Positions 34,277 to 43,252 of a DNA stretch of 64,000 bases are shown piece by piece (the first letter of the stretch is position 1; every line of letters starts with the position of its first letter). Made by a program: the position numbers and the translations under genes. The notes beneath the pieces were generated by a model. It was given only the letters and a program-made list of their open reading frames with translations, had not been told where the DNA came from and did no database searches. The DNA is taken from the NCBI RefSeq assembly GCF_001404515.1, contig NZ_CXWE01000004.1, forward strand, positions 310,001 to 374,000. The letters run 5' to 3'. Source of the DNA: Roseibium album. GTDB lineage: Bacteria > Pseudomonadota > Alphaproteobacteria > Rhizobiales > Stappiaceae.

Positions 34277-35869
34277 ATGACCAAGTCATTGCGCCGGGGT
34301 TCTTCATACGCTGCCAGTATTACACTTGCCGCCGCCCTGCTCTCAACTGTCTCGCTTGCAAGCGCTGCCGAATTGCGCTGGTCCTCTCCAACCGACCCGC
34401 AAACCATGGATCCCCATGCGGTCAACTCCGCGCCGGTCCTCGGCTTTCTGAACAATGTCTACGAAGGCCTTGTCCGCCGTGACAAGAACATGCAGATCGA
34501 AGGATCTCTCGCGGAAAGCTGGGAGCCGCTTGGAGGTGACGGCTGGCGTTTCCATTTGCGCGAAGGTGTCAAGTTCCATGACGGCTCGGACCTGACTGCG
34601 GAAGACGTTCTCTTTTCCTATGAGCGCGCGTCTTCGGAAGCGGCCGACACAAGTTCGTGGTTCGCGCCGGTCAAGGAGGTCAAGATCGTTGACGACTACA
34701 CGGTCGATTTCCTTACCCATGCACCCAATCCGATTTTCCCCGACTCCATCGCCAACTTCATGATCCTCGACAAGGGTTGGGCGGAAGCAAACAATGCAGT
34801 TCGCCCGGCCAAGGACGAGGAGACCTACGCGACGCTGAATACCAACGGTACCGGCCCCTTCATGCTTGCGTCACGCGAACCGGGTGTGCAGACCGTTCTG
34901 GAACCGTTTGAAGGCTGGTGGGATGAACCGGAGCATAATCTGACCAAGGCGACCTTCCTGCCGATTGCCAATCCGGCAACAGCAGTCGCCGGTCTGTTGA
35001 GCGGCCAGGTCGACCTGATCAATCCGGTGCCGGTCCAGGATGTCGGTCGCATCGAAAACCAGGACGGACTGACCTTGCACCAGGGCATCGAGGCCCGGGT
35101 AATCGTGCTCGGTTTCGGTCACAATCACGACGCCCTCAAATATTCTGACGAGACCACGGACAAGAACCCCTTCCAGGACGTGAAGGTTCGCGAAGCCGTG
35201 CAGAAGGCGATCAACGCCGAAGCCCTGGTCGACAAGATCATGCGCGGCAACGCCGAAGTTGCGACTCAGCTTGTCAGCCCTCAGATGAAAGGCCACAGCG
35301 ATGCGGCGACCGACCGCATCGGCTATGATCCCGACGGCGCCAGGGCACTTCTGGCGGAAGCGGGATATCCGGATGGATTTTCCTTCGGGCTGAAGTGTCC
35401 GAATGACCGCTATATCAACGATGAGGCACTTTGCAAGGCAATGGCCGCCATGCTGACACAAGCCGGTATGAAGGCGGATCTAAACGCAATGCCGGTACGC
35501 AGCTACTGGCCCGAACTGCGTGCGGGGAACTTCGACATGTACCTGCTTGGCTGGTCCCCTGGCACGTTCGATGCCGAACACCCGGTCCGCTTTCTTGTTA
35601 CCACCAAGAATGACGAGAAAAAGCTCGGCAGCTGGAATTTCGGGCAGTATTCAAACGCCCGCGTCGATGAACTTCTTCCTCAGATACAGAAGGAAATTGA
35701 CGCTGATAAACGTCAGGCCATGCTGGATGAAGTGGCAAAGATCATCCGCGACGACGTGGTCTACGTTCCGCTCCATATCCAGCCGCTTCTTTGGGGTTCG
35801 AAGTCCAATGTCGACCTGACCCAGCGTGCCGACAATTTTCTGATGCTGCGTTGGATCAACGTCAACTGA
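34277..35869 (+). CDS. ABC peptide-binding protein (SBP_bac_5), without cognate permease genes
   Basis: A 530-residue periplasmic binding protein with a signal peptide ending LASAA and the family hallmarks DPQTMDPHAVNSAPVLGFLNN, LREGVKFHDGSDLTAEDVLFS and NTNGTGPFML. It is of the DppA/OppA type that binds di- or oligopeptides or other solutes. The ATG at 34277 has AAGGGG upstream; the frame extension to 34172 crosses the ptrB terminator. Permease and ATPase genes are absent in the window, and strong terminators flank the gene, so it is an orphan component. Confidence 0.9.
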   Translation: MTKSLRRGSSYAASITLAAALLSTVSLASAAELRWSSPTDPQTMDPHAVNSAPVLGFLNNVYEGLVRRDKNMQIEGSLAESWEPLGGDGWRFHLREGVKFHDGSDLTAEDVLFSYERASSEAADTSSWFAPVKEVKIVDDYTVDFLTHAPNPIFPDSIANFMILDKGWAEANNAVRPAKDEETYATLNTNGTGPFMLASREPGVQTVLEPFEGWWDEPEHNLTKATFLPIANPATAVAGLLSGQVDLINPVPVQDVGRIENQDGLTLHQGIEARVIVLGFGHNHDALKYSDETTDKNPFQDVKVREAVQKAINAEALVDKIMRGNAEVATQLVSPQMKGHSDAATDRIGYDPDGARALLAEAGYPDGFSFGLKCPNDRYINDEALCKAMAAMLTQAGMKADLNAMPVRSYWPELRAGNFDMYLLGWSPGTFDAEHPVRFLVTTKNDEKKLGSWNFGQYSNARVDELLPQIQKEIDADKRQAMLDEVAKIIRDDVVYVPLHIQPLLWGSKSNVDLTQRADNFLMLRWINVN

Positions 35870-35895
35870 TCTATCAAACCTGTCGAATTCCTGAG

Positions 35896-35925
35896 GCCGG
35901 CGTCCTGGACGCCGGCTTTTTCCTT
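35896..35925 (+). terminator. Rho-independent terminator after the peptide-binding protein gene
   Basis: Perfect 8-bp G+C-rich stem GCCGGCGT (35896-35903) / ACGCCGGC (35909-35916), 5-nt loop, then TTTTTCCTTTT. Confidence 0.85.
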
Positions 35926-36163
35926 TTGACTTCAACCGTCAAGAATCCGCTCAAGTATTCCGGTAACCAAAAAAAATCAGCGGAATTTTTTCTAATATTT
36001 CAAAACACACCTCACCTTCAATTAATGTGAAAACCGAATTATTTCTGTTTTTTAATGAAAAAAATTTTAGTTGAAGACAGTTTTTCTCCCACCAATTTTC
36101 GATTAGCGGGTTTATTTCAAATAAAACCCGCATAACGTCATATATTTTCGGAGAGGAGCCATT

Positions 36164-37216
36164 ATGAATACACATACCAGATTTACGAATACGAACTTCA
36201 CCAATTTTGACGAACTGCTGGATCAAAAACTCATCGACCTGGCGGCAAACGCCGTGGATGTGACAAAAAGCGGTCCGCCAGGCGCTCCGGTCAATGAACC
36301 GGGAACACAGAATGCACCATCGGCGAATTCGAAAAACGGACCATCGGCATACGAACCGCCTTTCCTGGACCTTGACCCCTATGACCTGGAGGGCAAGGAC
36401 AATCTTCCAAGCGGGGATCTAATCGAGGGGCCACAGGGCTCTATCGGATCCGCGGTTGAATCTGCCGGTGGCACCGGCCATCAGCAGGTGAATTTCGCGC
36501 TCGACCTGGAGGGCTATACGTTCCGGTCGGATGCCGGGAGGCTCGATATCATGGCGCTGAGCGAGGAGCGCACGACCGAGATCAAGACCATGACCTTCAA
36601 CGGACAAGAGGTCGCGGTCGAATACCAGAGTGGCCTCGCCTACCGGTTCGAGGGCAGCTTTTACGACAACCAGTTCAGGGAACTGCATGTCGAATTGAAC
36701 GCCGAGGTCTTCACTTCGATCCAGACAGAGGCGTTCGACGCGGACGGCAATCCGCTTCTGACGTCCTTCGGATACGAACAGATGCTCGAGGTCGCGGGAC
36801 AAGCTCACGACTACGGAATCGAAGAATTCTCCATGGCGTTCGAATACATGATCGATATTCAGAGAAATGATTTCGGATTTTACGAAATGACGATTTCGGT
36901 CATGTTCGAAGGTGAAATCATCGACATGAACGGAATTGGTCGCGAGTTCCTGTTCGAAGACGAAACGATGTTCCTGTTCTCCGATCTCGATCAGATCAGT
37001 TTCGACCAGCTGCCGCAGGGCTTCAACGACGAAATCGCCCGTTTCGCCGCAAACATGGGCGATGCGTGGGATGCGTTCGGTTCCGTAAACGACCAGATTG
37101 AGGCCGTTCTCCTGAAACTCCGGGAAGAGGGACAATACCAGGCCTGGGACGACGCGGACCAGGGCCTGAACGACCCGTTCGATTTCAACCTGCCAAATGT
37201 CGACCCGTTTTCCTGA
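36164..37216 (+). CDS. Orphan acidic protein of unknown function
   Basis: A 350-residue protein that I cannot assign. The first 100 residues are low-complexity, rich in Asn, Thr, Pro, Gly and Ser with no signal peptide. The rest is strongly acidic and rich in Phe/Tyr/Met with beta-like segments (VNFALDLEGYTFRSDAGRLD, MAFEYMIDIQRND). The end is Asp/Pro-rich. GGAGAGGAG directly precedes the ATG at 36164, so translation should be strong. An A+T-rich promoter region precedes it and a hairpin follows; it stands alone. Acidic, signal-less and aromatic: a secreted (for example type I) or surface protein is possible but unproven. Confidence 0.75.
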   Translation: MNTHTRFTNTNFTNFDELLDQKLIDLAANAVDVTKSGPPGAPVNEPGTQNAPSANSKNGPSAYEPPFLDLDPYDLEGKDNLPSGDLIEGPQGSIGSAVESAGGTGHQQVNFALDLEGYTFRSDAGRLDIMALSEERTTEIKTMTFNGQEVAVEYQSGLAYRFEGSFYDNQFRELHVELNAEVFTSIQTEAFDADGNPLLTSFGYEQMLEVAGQAHDYGIEEFSMAFEYMIDIQRNDFGFYEMTISVMFEGEIIDMNGIGREFLFEDETMFLFSDLDQISFDQLPQGFNDEIARFAANMGDAWDAFGSVNDQIEAVLLKLREEGQYQAWDDADQGLNDPFDFNLPNVDPFS

Positions 37217-37268
37217 TGAGGGCCGTCAGCCTCTCGAAAACGATCGATCTCAACGAAACCGGAAAATG

Positions 37269-37296
37269 CCTCCTCCGTCTGCCCGAACGGAGGAGG
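37269..37296 (+). terminator. Hairpin after the acidic protein gene
   Basis: CCTCCTCCGT (37269-37278) and ACGGAGGAGG (37287-37296) form a perfect 10-bp stem with an 8-nt loop. Only a short T tail follows. Confidence 0.55.
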
Positions 37297-37410
37297 TTCC
37301 GCTGTTCGTGTCTTGATTTTGCCGCGCTCTTCCGCTCAAGTGATTTGCATTGCAAAACAGTCTCTTGATGCGCCATGCGCCCAAAAGAGAAACATTCGCT
37401 GGAGCATTCG

Positions 37411-37797
37411 ATGGATCGCCAATTCCGCACGCGCACGCAAGTTTCCCGCAGGTTCAAGGCAACGTGCCGGAGTTTCCTTGTCGCCGTCGCAGCCATCGGC
37501 CTTGCAGCCTGCCAACAGCAGTTTCAGACCCCTTCCGATCTCCTGTTTGCACCGACATTCAACAAGACCCGGCAGAACCTGCCCTATACGCAGAATACCC
37601 AGTACGACTGCCGCAACTTTTCCGGGACCGGCTGGAAGGGAATTGCAAGTGGCGTCGTTTACGATTTCAGCAATCGATACCAGATCTCTCAGGCCGGCTG
37701 CTTCAAAACACAACAGGAGTGTCAGGCCTGGCTCTCGGTCATGCGGTCCTATATCGATGTTCCACGCTTCATCAGGTGCAACCCCCATACAGCCTAG
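37411..37797 (+). CDS. Small lipoprotein of unknown function
   Basis: A 128-residue protein with a basic N-terminus, hydrophobic segment and lipobox (VAAIGLAAC, Cys about residue 34), so it is probably a lipoprotein. The mature part holds four Cys (YDCRNF, AGCFKTQQEC, IRCNPH), which may form two disulfides in the periplasm. No family recognised. I prefer the ATG at 37411 over one at 37375 in the same frame. It is convergent with the LysR gene 7 bp away. Confidence 0.65.
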   Translation: MDRQFRTRTQVSRRFKATCRSFLVAVAAIGLAACQQQFQTPSDLLFAPTFNKTRQNLPYTQNTQYDCRNFSGTGWKGIASGVVYDFSNRYQISQAGCFKTQQECQAWLSVMRSYIDVPRFIRCNPHTA

Positions 37798-37804
37798 GGC
37801 GTTT

Positions 37805-38710
37805 TCAGAGCGGAACGCCGCCCTGCAGCACCTTGCGTGCGGCCATGAAAGCTTCGATGTGATCGCAAAGGCATTTTGCGCGCGCACTCAACAATCGTCC
37901 GGTCGGCCAGACCAGATAGGCATTGCGCAACTGTCCGGTCCATTTTGGCAGCACGATCCGGAGACGACCGGCATCGATTGCGGAAGACGTTTCGGTGACC
38001 GGCAATAGCGCAATCCCGTGACCATCGGCAACGAATTGTCGTGCCAACGTTATGTCGTCAACGGCTATATCCGCGTTGAGGTAAATCGTTTCCTCCGAGG
38101 CCGTTCCGGTATTCCTTAGCTGCCAGTGCGGAAGCGATGAGACCCAGATCAGCTTGTGGTGGCGTAAATCGTCCAGCTCCTTCGGCTCTCCATTTTCCGT
38201 CAGATACTTCGGCGCGGCCACCATCATGGTGGCAACGCTGCCGATCCGCTTCTGGTAAAGTGCCGGATCCGATTGCGCGCCGAAACGAAGCGCCAGATCG
38301 AACCGGTCCTCCCTGAGATCCCGGTTATCGTTGCTCAGGCCGAGAGAAAGCCTGATTTCGGGATGTTGTTTCACGAAATCCGACCACATCGGTGACAATA
38401 TGCCTATGGAGGCATTCGTCGGTGCGGCGACACGCAAGGGCCCGCGAATTTTGTGCAGATCCGCATTCAGGCCTTCCAGCGTGTTTTCAGCCTGAAACAT
38501 CAGCTCGGCAAGCGACCGGTAATAGGCTTCGCCTTCCGATGTCAGGGTAAACTTTCGGGCTGATCGGTGCACCAGCCTGACACCAAGCGTTTCTTCAAGC
38601 CGCTTCAACCGCCGGGTGACCGTGGCAGCCGGAACGTTCAGCCTGCCTGCTGCAGCCGAAAGGCTCCGGCACTGGGCAATGTGAACAAACAGTGAGATAT
38701 CGTCCAGCAT
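37805..38710 (-). CDS. LysR family transcriptional regulator
   Basis: A 301-residue LysR protein with the N-terminal winged helix (DDISLFVHIAQCRSLSAAAG, LNVPAATVTRRLKRLEETLG) and a two-lobed effector domain. It is of the branch acting next to quinone- or stress-related genes. It is divergent from a cluster of an ABM monooxygenase, a DUF2798 protein and a RidA protein, with an ATTGA-N11-TCAAT dyad in the intergenic region, so it very likely regulates that cluster. Confidence 0.92.
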   Translation of the reverse strand: MLDDISLFVHIAQCRSLSAAAGRLNVPAATVTRRLKRLEETLGVRLVHRSARKFTLTSEGEAYYRSLAELMFQAENTLEGLNADLHKIRGPLRVAAPTNASIGILSPMWSDFVKQHPEIRLSLGLSNDNRDLREDRFDLALRFGAQSDPALYQKRIGSVATMMVAAPKYLTENGEPKELDDLRHHKLIWVSSLPHWQLRNTGTASEETIYLNADIAVDDITLARQFVADGHGIALLPVTETSSAIDAGRLRIVLPKWTGQLRNAYLVWPTGRLLSARAKCLCDHIEAFMAARKVLQGGVPL

Positions 38711-38751
38711 GATTTCATTTTCGGAATTTAAACTCTCTTTTTTTGATATAG

Positions 38752-38772
38752 ATTGAGGAAATAGAAATCAAT
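38752..38772. promoter_or_regulatory. Candidate LysR binding site (T-N11-A dyad)
   Basis: ATTGA (38752-38756), 11-bp spacer, TCAAT (38768-38772): the classical T-N11-A form of LysR operators, in the 97-bp gap between the regulator and its divergent cluster. Confidence 0.5.
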
Positions 38773-38807
38773 AGATCTCCCATGATCCCACAAGCAAGGA
38801 GAGATCA

Positions 38808-39119
38808 ATGCCTGGATATTTCATCAGCGCCGGAATCGAACTCAAGGACGGTGCGAATCTCGACAAGGCAGAACAAGGCCTTCGCCTCCTGACGGAACAG
38901 ACCCGGAGTGAACCCGGATGCATTTTTTTTGAAATTCGCCAGAACCTAAAGGAGCCTGGAAAGTTCACGCTCTGGGAATGCTGGACGGACAAACAGGCGC
39001 TTGCCGATCATTTCGAGGCTGATCACACGAAAGCCTATCTCGCGCAGGACCTGACCGAGGTGAACTATATCGAGGAACTCACCGAAATCGGCGAGACCTC
39101 AGGTGCGATTTCAAGCTGA
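38808..39119 (+). CDS. Antibiotic biosynthesis monooxygenase (ABM) domain protein
   Basis: A 103-residue ferredoxin-like ABM-fold protein of the YgiN type (LRLLTEQTRSEPGCIFFEIRQ, FTLWECWTDKQALADHFEADH). Relatives are quinol or aromatic monooxygenases or act in peroxide stress; catalytic residues are not strongly conserved in the family. AAGGAGAG precedes the ATG. First gene of a three-gene cluster likely controlled by the divergent LysR. Confidence 0.88.
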   Translation: MPGYFISAGIELKDGANLDKAEQGLRLLTEQTRSEPGCIFFEIRQNLKEPGKFTLWECWTDKQALADHFEADHTKAYLAQDLTEVNYIEELTEIGETSGAISS

Positions 39120-39126
39120 GACAGCC

Positions 39127-39345
39127 ATGAAACACAGGCTGATTTCCACTTTTTTCATGTCGTTCGGCCTGTCTTTCGTGATGTCCTGCTGGGTGACTTT
39201 TCTCAATCTTGGCTGGAGCGACGCCTTCCTGGGTCAATGGATGGAGGCATTTCGTCTGGCGTGGCCGGCCGCAGCCATTGCCGCCTTCTTTCTCAGCCCG
39301 GTCGTTCAGAAAATTACCGGCATCTTCGCAAAGTACCTACCCTGA
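39127..39345 (+). CDS. DUF2798 family small membrane protein
   Basis: A 72-residue protein with two membrane helices, KHRLISTFFMSFGLSFVMS and EAFRLAWPAAAIAAFFLSP, in the DUF2798 arrangement. Function unknown. It starts 7 bp after the ABM stop and precedes the RidA gene by 15 bp, so the three are co-transcribed. Confidence 0.8.
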   Translation: MKHRLISTFFMSFGLSFVMSCWVTFLNLGWSDAFLGQWMEAFRLAWPAAAIAAFFLSPVVQKITGIFAKYLP

Positions 39346-39360
39346 TACCTTGGAGCATCA

Positions 39361-39735
39361 ATGACCATTTCACGCCAAAACTTCGAAGACCTGGGAATGC
39401 CCGTCGGTCCCTATACACACGCGGTTCGTCATGAAAACACAATCTTCACGTCTGGTTTCACCGCGTTTGGAACGCAGGCTCAGGCAGCATCGGCAGAGGA
39501 GCAGACGCACGCAACTCTTTCGCAGCTGAGTTTTCTCGCAGGGCAGTACGGCAAAACACTCTCGGACCTTGTCAAGGTCACCGTGTTTGTTACCGATCCA
39601 TCCGACATTCCCGGCATTCGCCATGCCCTAACGGAAGCATATGGCAAAAACGTGCCTGCCAGTTCGCTGGTGATGGTCGCAGGCCTGTTTTCTCCGGATT
39701 TGCGTGTCGAAATGGAAGCCATCTTCGGACTGTGA
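39361..39735 (+). CDS. RidA family (reactive imine/enamine deaminase) protein
   Basis: A 124-residue RidA/YjgF-type protein (PVGPYTHAVRHENTIFTSG, LVKVTVFVTDPSDIPGI, PASSLVMVAGLFSPDLRVEMEAIF). The Arg that binds the substrate carboxylate in true RidA (near RVEMEA, R at DLRVEM) is present. The family hydrolyses 2-aminoacrylate-type enamines; in this cluster a role on a quinone- or aromatic-derived intermediate is equally possible. Confidence 0.88.
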   Translation: MTISRQNFEDLGMPVGPYTHAVRHENTIFTSGFTAFGTQAQAASAEEQTHATLSQLSFLAGQYGKTLSDLVKVTVFVTDPSDIPGIRHALTEAYGKNVPASSLVMVAGLFSPDLRVEMEAIFGL

Positions 39736-39792
39736 GGTAGCCAACGGCGTCCTGTCGTTGACAGCAGCCGCCAGTCGCAAGCCTTTCAGACC

Positions 39793-40278
39793 CTAGAGGG
39801 CTTTTCGAAAGAACACAGTCTCGCGGATCGGCGTCTTGTAATAGGCGGGTATTTCCTCGAAGCCGGCAGCTTTGTAGAGCTTTATCGCACCGGTCATCGT
39901 CGGCAGCGTATCGAGCAGCATCTCGCGATAGCCGGCTTCAACCGCGGTTTCCAGAATTTGGGAAACGAGAGTTGCGCCGACACCCTTGCCGCGACCGGCC
40001 GGCAAAACGTAAAGCCGCTTCATCTCGCATCTGCCATCTTCATCGAAGGCTCTTAGACCGACGCATCCCAAGACATTGCCCCCAGAGTCCTTCGCGACAA
40101 AGAGCGCGCCCTTCGGCGGTGCATACTTGCCCGGCATCCCCGCAAGCTCTTCTTCGAAACCCTGATAGGACAGGTCGATGTCCAGCCAGTCGACATAGGC
40201 CCGGAACAGGACCTTTACAGCCTCAAGGTCTGGACCCGTTTCGACAGATGTGATGGTGACGCTATTATCGAATGTCAT
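39793..40278 (-). CDS. GNAT family N-acetyltransferase
   Basis: A 161-residue GNAT protein with the acetyl-CoA loop RLYVLPAGRGKGVGATLVSQI (shown in part) and the C-terminal pattern YKAAGFEEIPAYYKTP. Substrate unknown. It sits 31 bp downstream of the cytochrome gene on the same strand and might be read through from it. Confidence 0.9.
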   Translation of the reverse strand: MTFDNSVTITSVETGPDLEAVKVLFRAYVDWLDIDLSYQGFEEELAGMPGKYAPPKGALFVAKDSGGNVLGCVGLRAFDEDGRCEMKRLYVLPAGRGKGVGATLVSQILETAVEAGYREMLLDTLPTMTGAIKLYKAAGFEEIPAYYKTPIRETVFFRKAL

Positions 40279-40309
40279 CGGACCTCGATAATCCGGGACA
40301 ATTCAGCTG

Positions 40310-41242
40310 TCAATTTGCTGTGGGAGCGACGACTGGAATCGCCTTGAGATAAGCCGCAATCGCTTCCCGGTCACTTGCAGGAAGCCGGGCCATGTTTTCC
40401 TGAACCTTGACCATCTCCCCGCCAACGGAATCATATTCCGGCGTGAACCCGCTCTCCAGATAGTAAGCAATGTCCGCCGCGCTCCAACTGCCGAACTTGC
40501 CTTCAACAGGTGTAATGTCGGGTATCCGGCCTTCACCTGTCGGTGCCGGTGCACCGCCGAGCCAATGCGAGAGAATCAGCCCGCCGGCAATATCACGTGC
40601 TGTGTGGCACTCCCCGCAGTGTCCCGGACCTTCCACCAGATATCGCCCCCTGTCCCACAGCACCTGATCAACCTCGTTGCCGGAAACCGGTGCAGCTATC
40701 ACAGGCTCCGGATTCAGAAAGAGGCGTTTCCAGAGACCAAGACCGCGGCGAATGTTGAACGGGAACCCGAGTTCATGCCCCGGGGCCTTGCCCTCGACCG
40801 AGGGCAGCGTCTTGAAAAACGCGTAAAGGTCGCCAAGGTCTTCGACCGACATCCGCGCATATGACGAATAGGGAAACGCCGGGTAATAGTTTGCCCCATC
40901 CGGCGATGTTCCGTGTGTCATGGCATTGGCGAAATCCGTCAAGGACCAGGCACCGATGCCATCGGCCTCACTGGGGGAGATGTTCGGTGCAACGAAGACA
41001 CCGAATGGAGTTTCCAGCCGCAATCCGCCACCAAGATTGAGGAGATCTTCGCCCTTTGCATCCTTTGCCGCATGACACGAAGCGCAACCGCCAGCCCAGA
41101 ATACGAGTTCCCCCTTCACCGGGTCACCTGTCTTCAGCGCGGCCGCCTGCTGTTCGGTCATCCGCGTAGGTGCGGAGAGGCTCCATCCGGCACCCGCTGC
41201 AATGACAGCGAGCAGCACAAGGACTATCAATGCCTTTTTCAT
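40310..41242 (-). CDS. Diheme c-type cytochrome
   Basis: A 310-residue exported cytochrome. A hydrophobic N-terminal signal or anchor is followed by two cytochrome c domains with heme motifs CASCH (GGCASCHAAKD) and CGECH (GHCGECHTARD). The layout, with FPYSSYARMSVEDLGDLYAF between, is that of diheme cytochrome subunits accepting electrons from dehydrogenases. It lies 46 bp downstream of the cytochrome c' gene, so the two are likely one operon. Confidence 0.9.
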   Translation of the reverse strand: MKKALIVLVLLAVIAAGAGWSLSAPTRMTEQQAAALKTGDPVKGELVFWAGGCASCHAAKDAKGEDLLNLGGGLRLETPFGVFVAPNISPSEADGIGAWSLTDFANAMTHGTSPDGANYYPAFPYSSYARMSVEDLGDLYAFFKTLPSVEGKAPGHELGFPFNIRRGLGLWKRLFLNPEPVIAAPVSGNEVDQVLWDRGRYLVEGPGHCGECHTARDIAGGLILSHWLGGAPAPTGEGRIPDITPVEGKFGSWSAADIAYYLESGFTPEYDSVGGEMVKVQENMARLPASDREAIAAYLKAIPVVAPTAN

Positions 41243-41288
41243 GGACCTCTCCGGAACCGCCTAAACCGGCATATCGGTAATGCGCCGG

Positions 41289-41747
41289 TCAGTTCTTCTT
41301 ACGGTAAGTCTCGTGGCACGATTTGCAAGTGCCGAACACGGGGCCCATCGCCGCCTTGAACGCGTCAAGATCCGCCGGACCGTCCTTGCCGGATGCTTCC
41401 ATCGCCTTGCCGGCAGCAGCCGAGAATTTTGCAAGTTCGGCAGCAAAGCCATCGGCGTTTTCCCAGATGGCCGGCAACGCGCCGGTATCACCCTGGTCCG
41501 ATCCTTCAGGGAAAAAGTCGCCGAAAGACGCAGCAGCGGCGTTCATTGTGGCAATTGCGGCTTTCCCCGCAACCGGCGAAAACGTGACTTCGCCTTTCAT
41601 CATGCCGCCACCAAGGCCGGCTGCCGCGCCGACAGATGACATGATGGCTTGCCGCGTTGCGATTGGATCATCAGCAGCCTGAACAGACCCTGTAAATCCC
41701 AAACCGGCCAACATGAAAATGGCCGCAACATTCCTTACGATGCGCAT
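41289..41747 (-). CDS. Cytochrome c'
   Basis: A 152-residue periplasmic protein: signal peptide ending SVQA, four-helix-bundle sequence, and the heme site GTCKSCHETYRKKN at the extreme C-terminus, diagnostic of cytochromes c'. These bind NO or CO at a five-coordinate heme and are linked to NO tolerance. The ATG at 41747 has GGAGAGG upstream. It precedes a diheme cytochrome on the same strand. Confidence 0.92.
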   Translation of the reverse strand: MRIVRNVAAIFMLAGLGFTGSVQAADDPIATRQAIMSSVGAAAGLGGGMMKGEVTFSPVAGKAAIATMNAAAASFGDFFPEGSDQGDTGALPAIWENADGFAAELAKFSAAAGKAMEASGKDGPADLDAFKAAMGPVFGTCKSCHETYRKKN

Positions 41748-41887
41748 GATCCTCTCCCTCTCGATCAAAACACCGCCGATACGGTGCGCAGGAGTTGGAG
41801 TACAGCCAAGAATTGCTCCGGAATAAAATCACGCTCCCGTGATGTCGCCTGTAAATTGTAACAATGTGTGCCTGAAGTCCCCTGGAA

Positions 41888-41921
41888 ACGAAAAACCCCG
41901 GCCCTGACGGGACCGGGGTTT
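41888..41921 (-). terminator. Rho-independent terminator of sodB
   Basis: AAACCCCGG (41893-41901) and CCGGGGTTT (41913-41921) form a 9-bp stem that can extend inward by three pairs. The A-run at 41891-41895 gives a U-run on the minus strand after sodB. Confidence 0.85.
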
Positions 41922-41944
41922 CAACTCATGATGAGAGGACCGGC

Positions 41945-42547
41945 TTACTTGGTCGCAGCTTCATAAAGCTCCAGGACATAGTCCCAGTTCACCATGTTGT
42001 CGACGAACGCTTCCAGGTATTTCGGGCGGGCGTTCCTGTAGTCGATGTAATAGGAATGCTCCCACACATCACAGCCGAGAACCGGTACTGCACCATGAAC
42101 AAGCGGGTTCTCGCCGTTCGGTGTCTTCATGATTGCCAGTTTGCCATCCTTGACAGCGAGCCATGCCCAGCCTGAACCGAACTGGCCCATTCCGGCCGCG
42201 ATGAAATCGGCCCGGAACTTGTCGTATCCGCCAAGGTCGCTGTCGATTGCCGAAGCGATTGCACCCGGCAAGGATGTGCCGCCGCCATTCTTTTTCATCC
42301 ATTTCCAGAAATGGATGTGGTTGTAGTGCTGCCCGGCGTTGTTGAAGAGCGGAGCATTGCTGCCGAAGCTTGCTTTGACAATCTCCTCAAGAGACTTGCC
42401 TTCAAGTCCGCTGCCTGCGAGCAGTTCGTTGCCCTTTGTGACATAGGCCTGATGGTGCTTGTCGTGGTGAAACTCCAGGGTTTCAGAAGACATGTAAGGT
42501 GCCAGGGCATCATATGCATACGGCAGGTCAGGCAATTCGAAAGACAT
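41945..42547 (-). CDS. sodB: Superoxide dismutase, Fe type
   Basis: A 200-residue SOD of normal length. Metal ligands are H27 (LEFHHDKHHQAYV), the His of HYNHIHFW, and Asp and His in CDVWEHSYYIDY. The active-site Gln lies at the Fe-SOD position (NNAGQHYNH), favouring iron over manganese. Cytosolic; no signal peptide in the form starting at 42547, which has AGGAG upstream. A 41-codon extension in frame is unlikely. It ends at a strong terminator. Confidence 0.95.
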   Translation of the reverse strand: MSFELPDLPYAYDALAPYMSSETLEFHHDKHHQAYVTKGNELLAGSGLEGKSLEEIVKASFGSNAPLFNNAGQHYNHIHFWKWMKKNGGGTSLPGAIASAIDSDLGGYDKFRADFIAAGMGQFGSGWAWLAVKDGKLAIMKTPNGENPLVHGAVPVLGCDVWEHSYYIDYRNARPKYLEAFVDNMVNWDYVLELYEAATK

Positions 42548-42871
42548 GACAAACTCCTCAGGTTTAGTCGGGGACCGGCGGACCGGACACGAGGTCCTTC
42601 GAGCCGCTTCGTGCCGCAAAATAGGATTCCCCAGCCAGATCGGCAAGTTCGGAATTCGAAAATAAAACAATTTTTTCCTTATTTTTTTGTCACGTCAAGG
42701 ATTCATGCCTCCAGGCACGGTCGTTTGGACCACAAACTAAACCAATTAGTTGACTGTTAAGCGGCAAGCTGATAATTCACCCATACGGTTGAATGAATGT
42801 GTGCGCGTTACTTCACAGGCGACTGGATCGTTCGACCGGTCAGATGGCACTGTCCTGAGCGGGAGGCGAGT

Positions 42872-43252
42872 ATGGAATTTGACAATGTGAATTGGATCGC
42901 AGTTGTGGTCGGCACGATAGCGGCGTTTTTGTTCGGCTGGCTCGTATATTCACCCCTGCTGTTTGCCAGGGTGTGGGCCGAAGGCTCCGGTGTTGAACTC
43001 AAGTCGGACAGCAGACCGCCAATGGGCGCAATGCTGCTGCAGATACTGGGGCTTTTGCTGCTGGCCATCGTGGTCGGTGTCACTGCGACAATTGACGCCC
43101 TCATCACCGCAATCCTGGCCATTCTGGCTGCCGCGCTGCTGACCGTTTCAAACGGTGCGTTTTGCCGGAAGTCGACGCCTGCCTTGGCCATCGATGCCGG
43201 CTACATTGTCGGTGCTGGAATTCTGATGATCGTTGCACAGGGCATATTCTGA
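42872..43252 (+). CDS. DUF1761 family membrane protein
   Basis: A 126-residue protein with four helices and the DUF1761 start NVNWIAVVVGTIAAFLFGWLVYSP. Function unknown. GGGAGG eight nt before the ATG at 42872 decides the start. No neighbours on the same transcript. Confidence 0.85.
   Translation: MEFDNVNWIAVVVGTIAAFLFGWLVYSPLLFARVWAEGSGVELKSDSRPPMGAMLLQILGLLLLAIVVGVTATIDALITAILAILAAALLTVSNGAFCRKSTPALAIDAGYIVGAGILMIVAQGIF

Noticed and set aside
37313-38008. 231-codon plus-strand frame over the lipoprotein and LysR 3' end
   Set aside because: Out of frame with the lipoprotein and antisense to LysR; no signal or domain.
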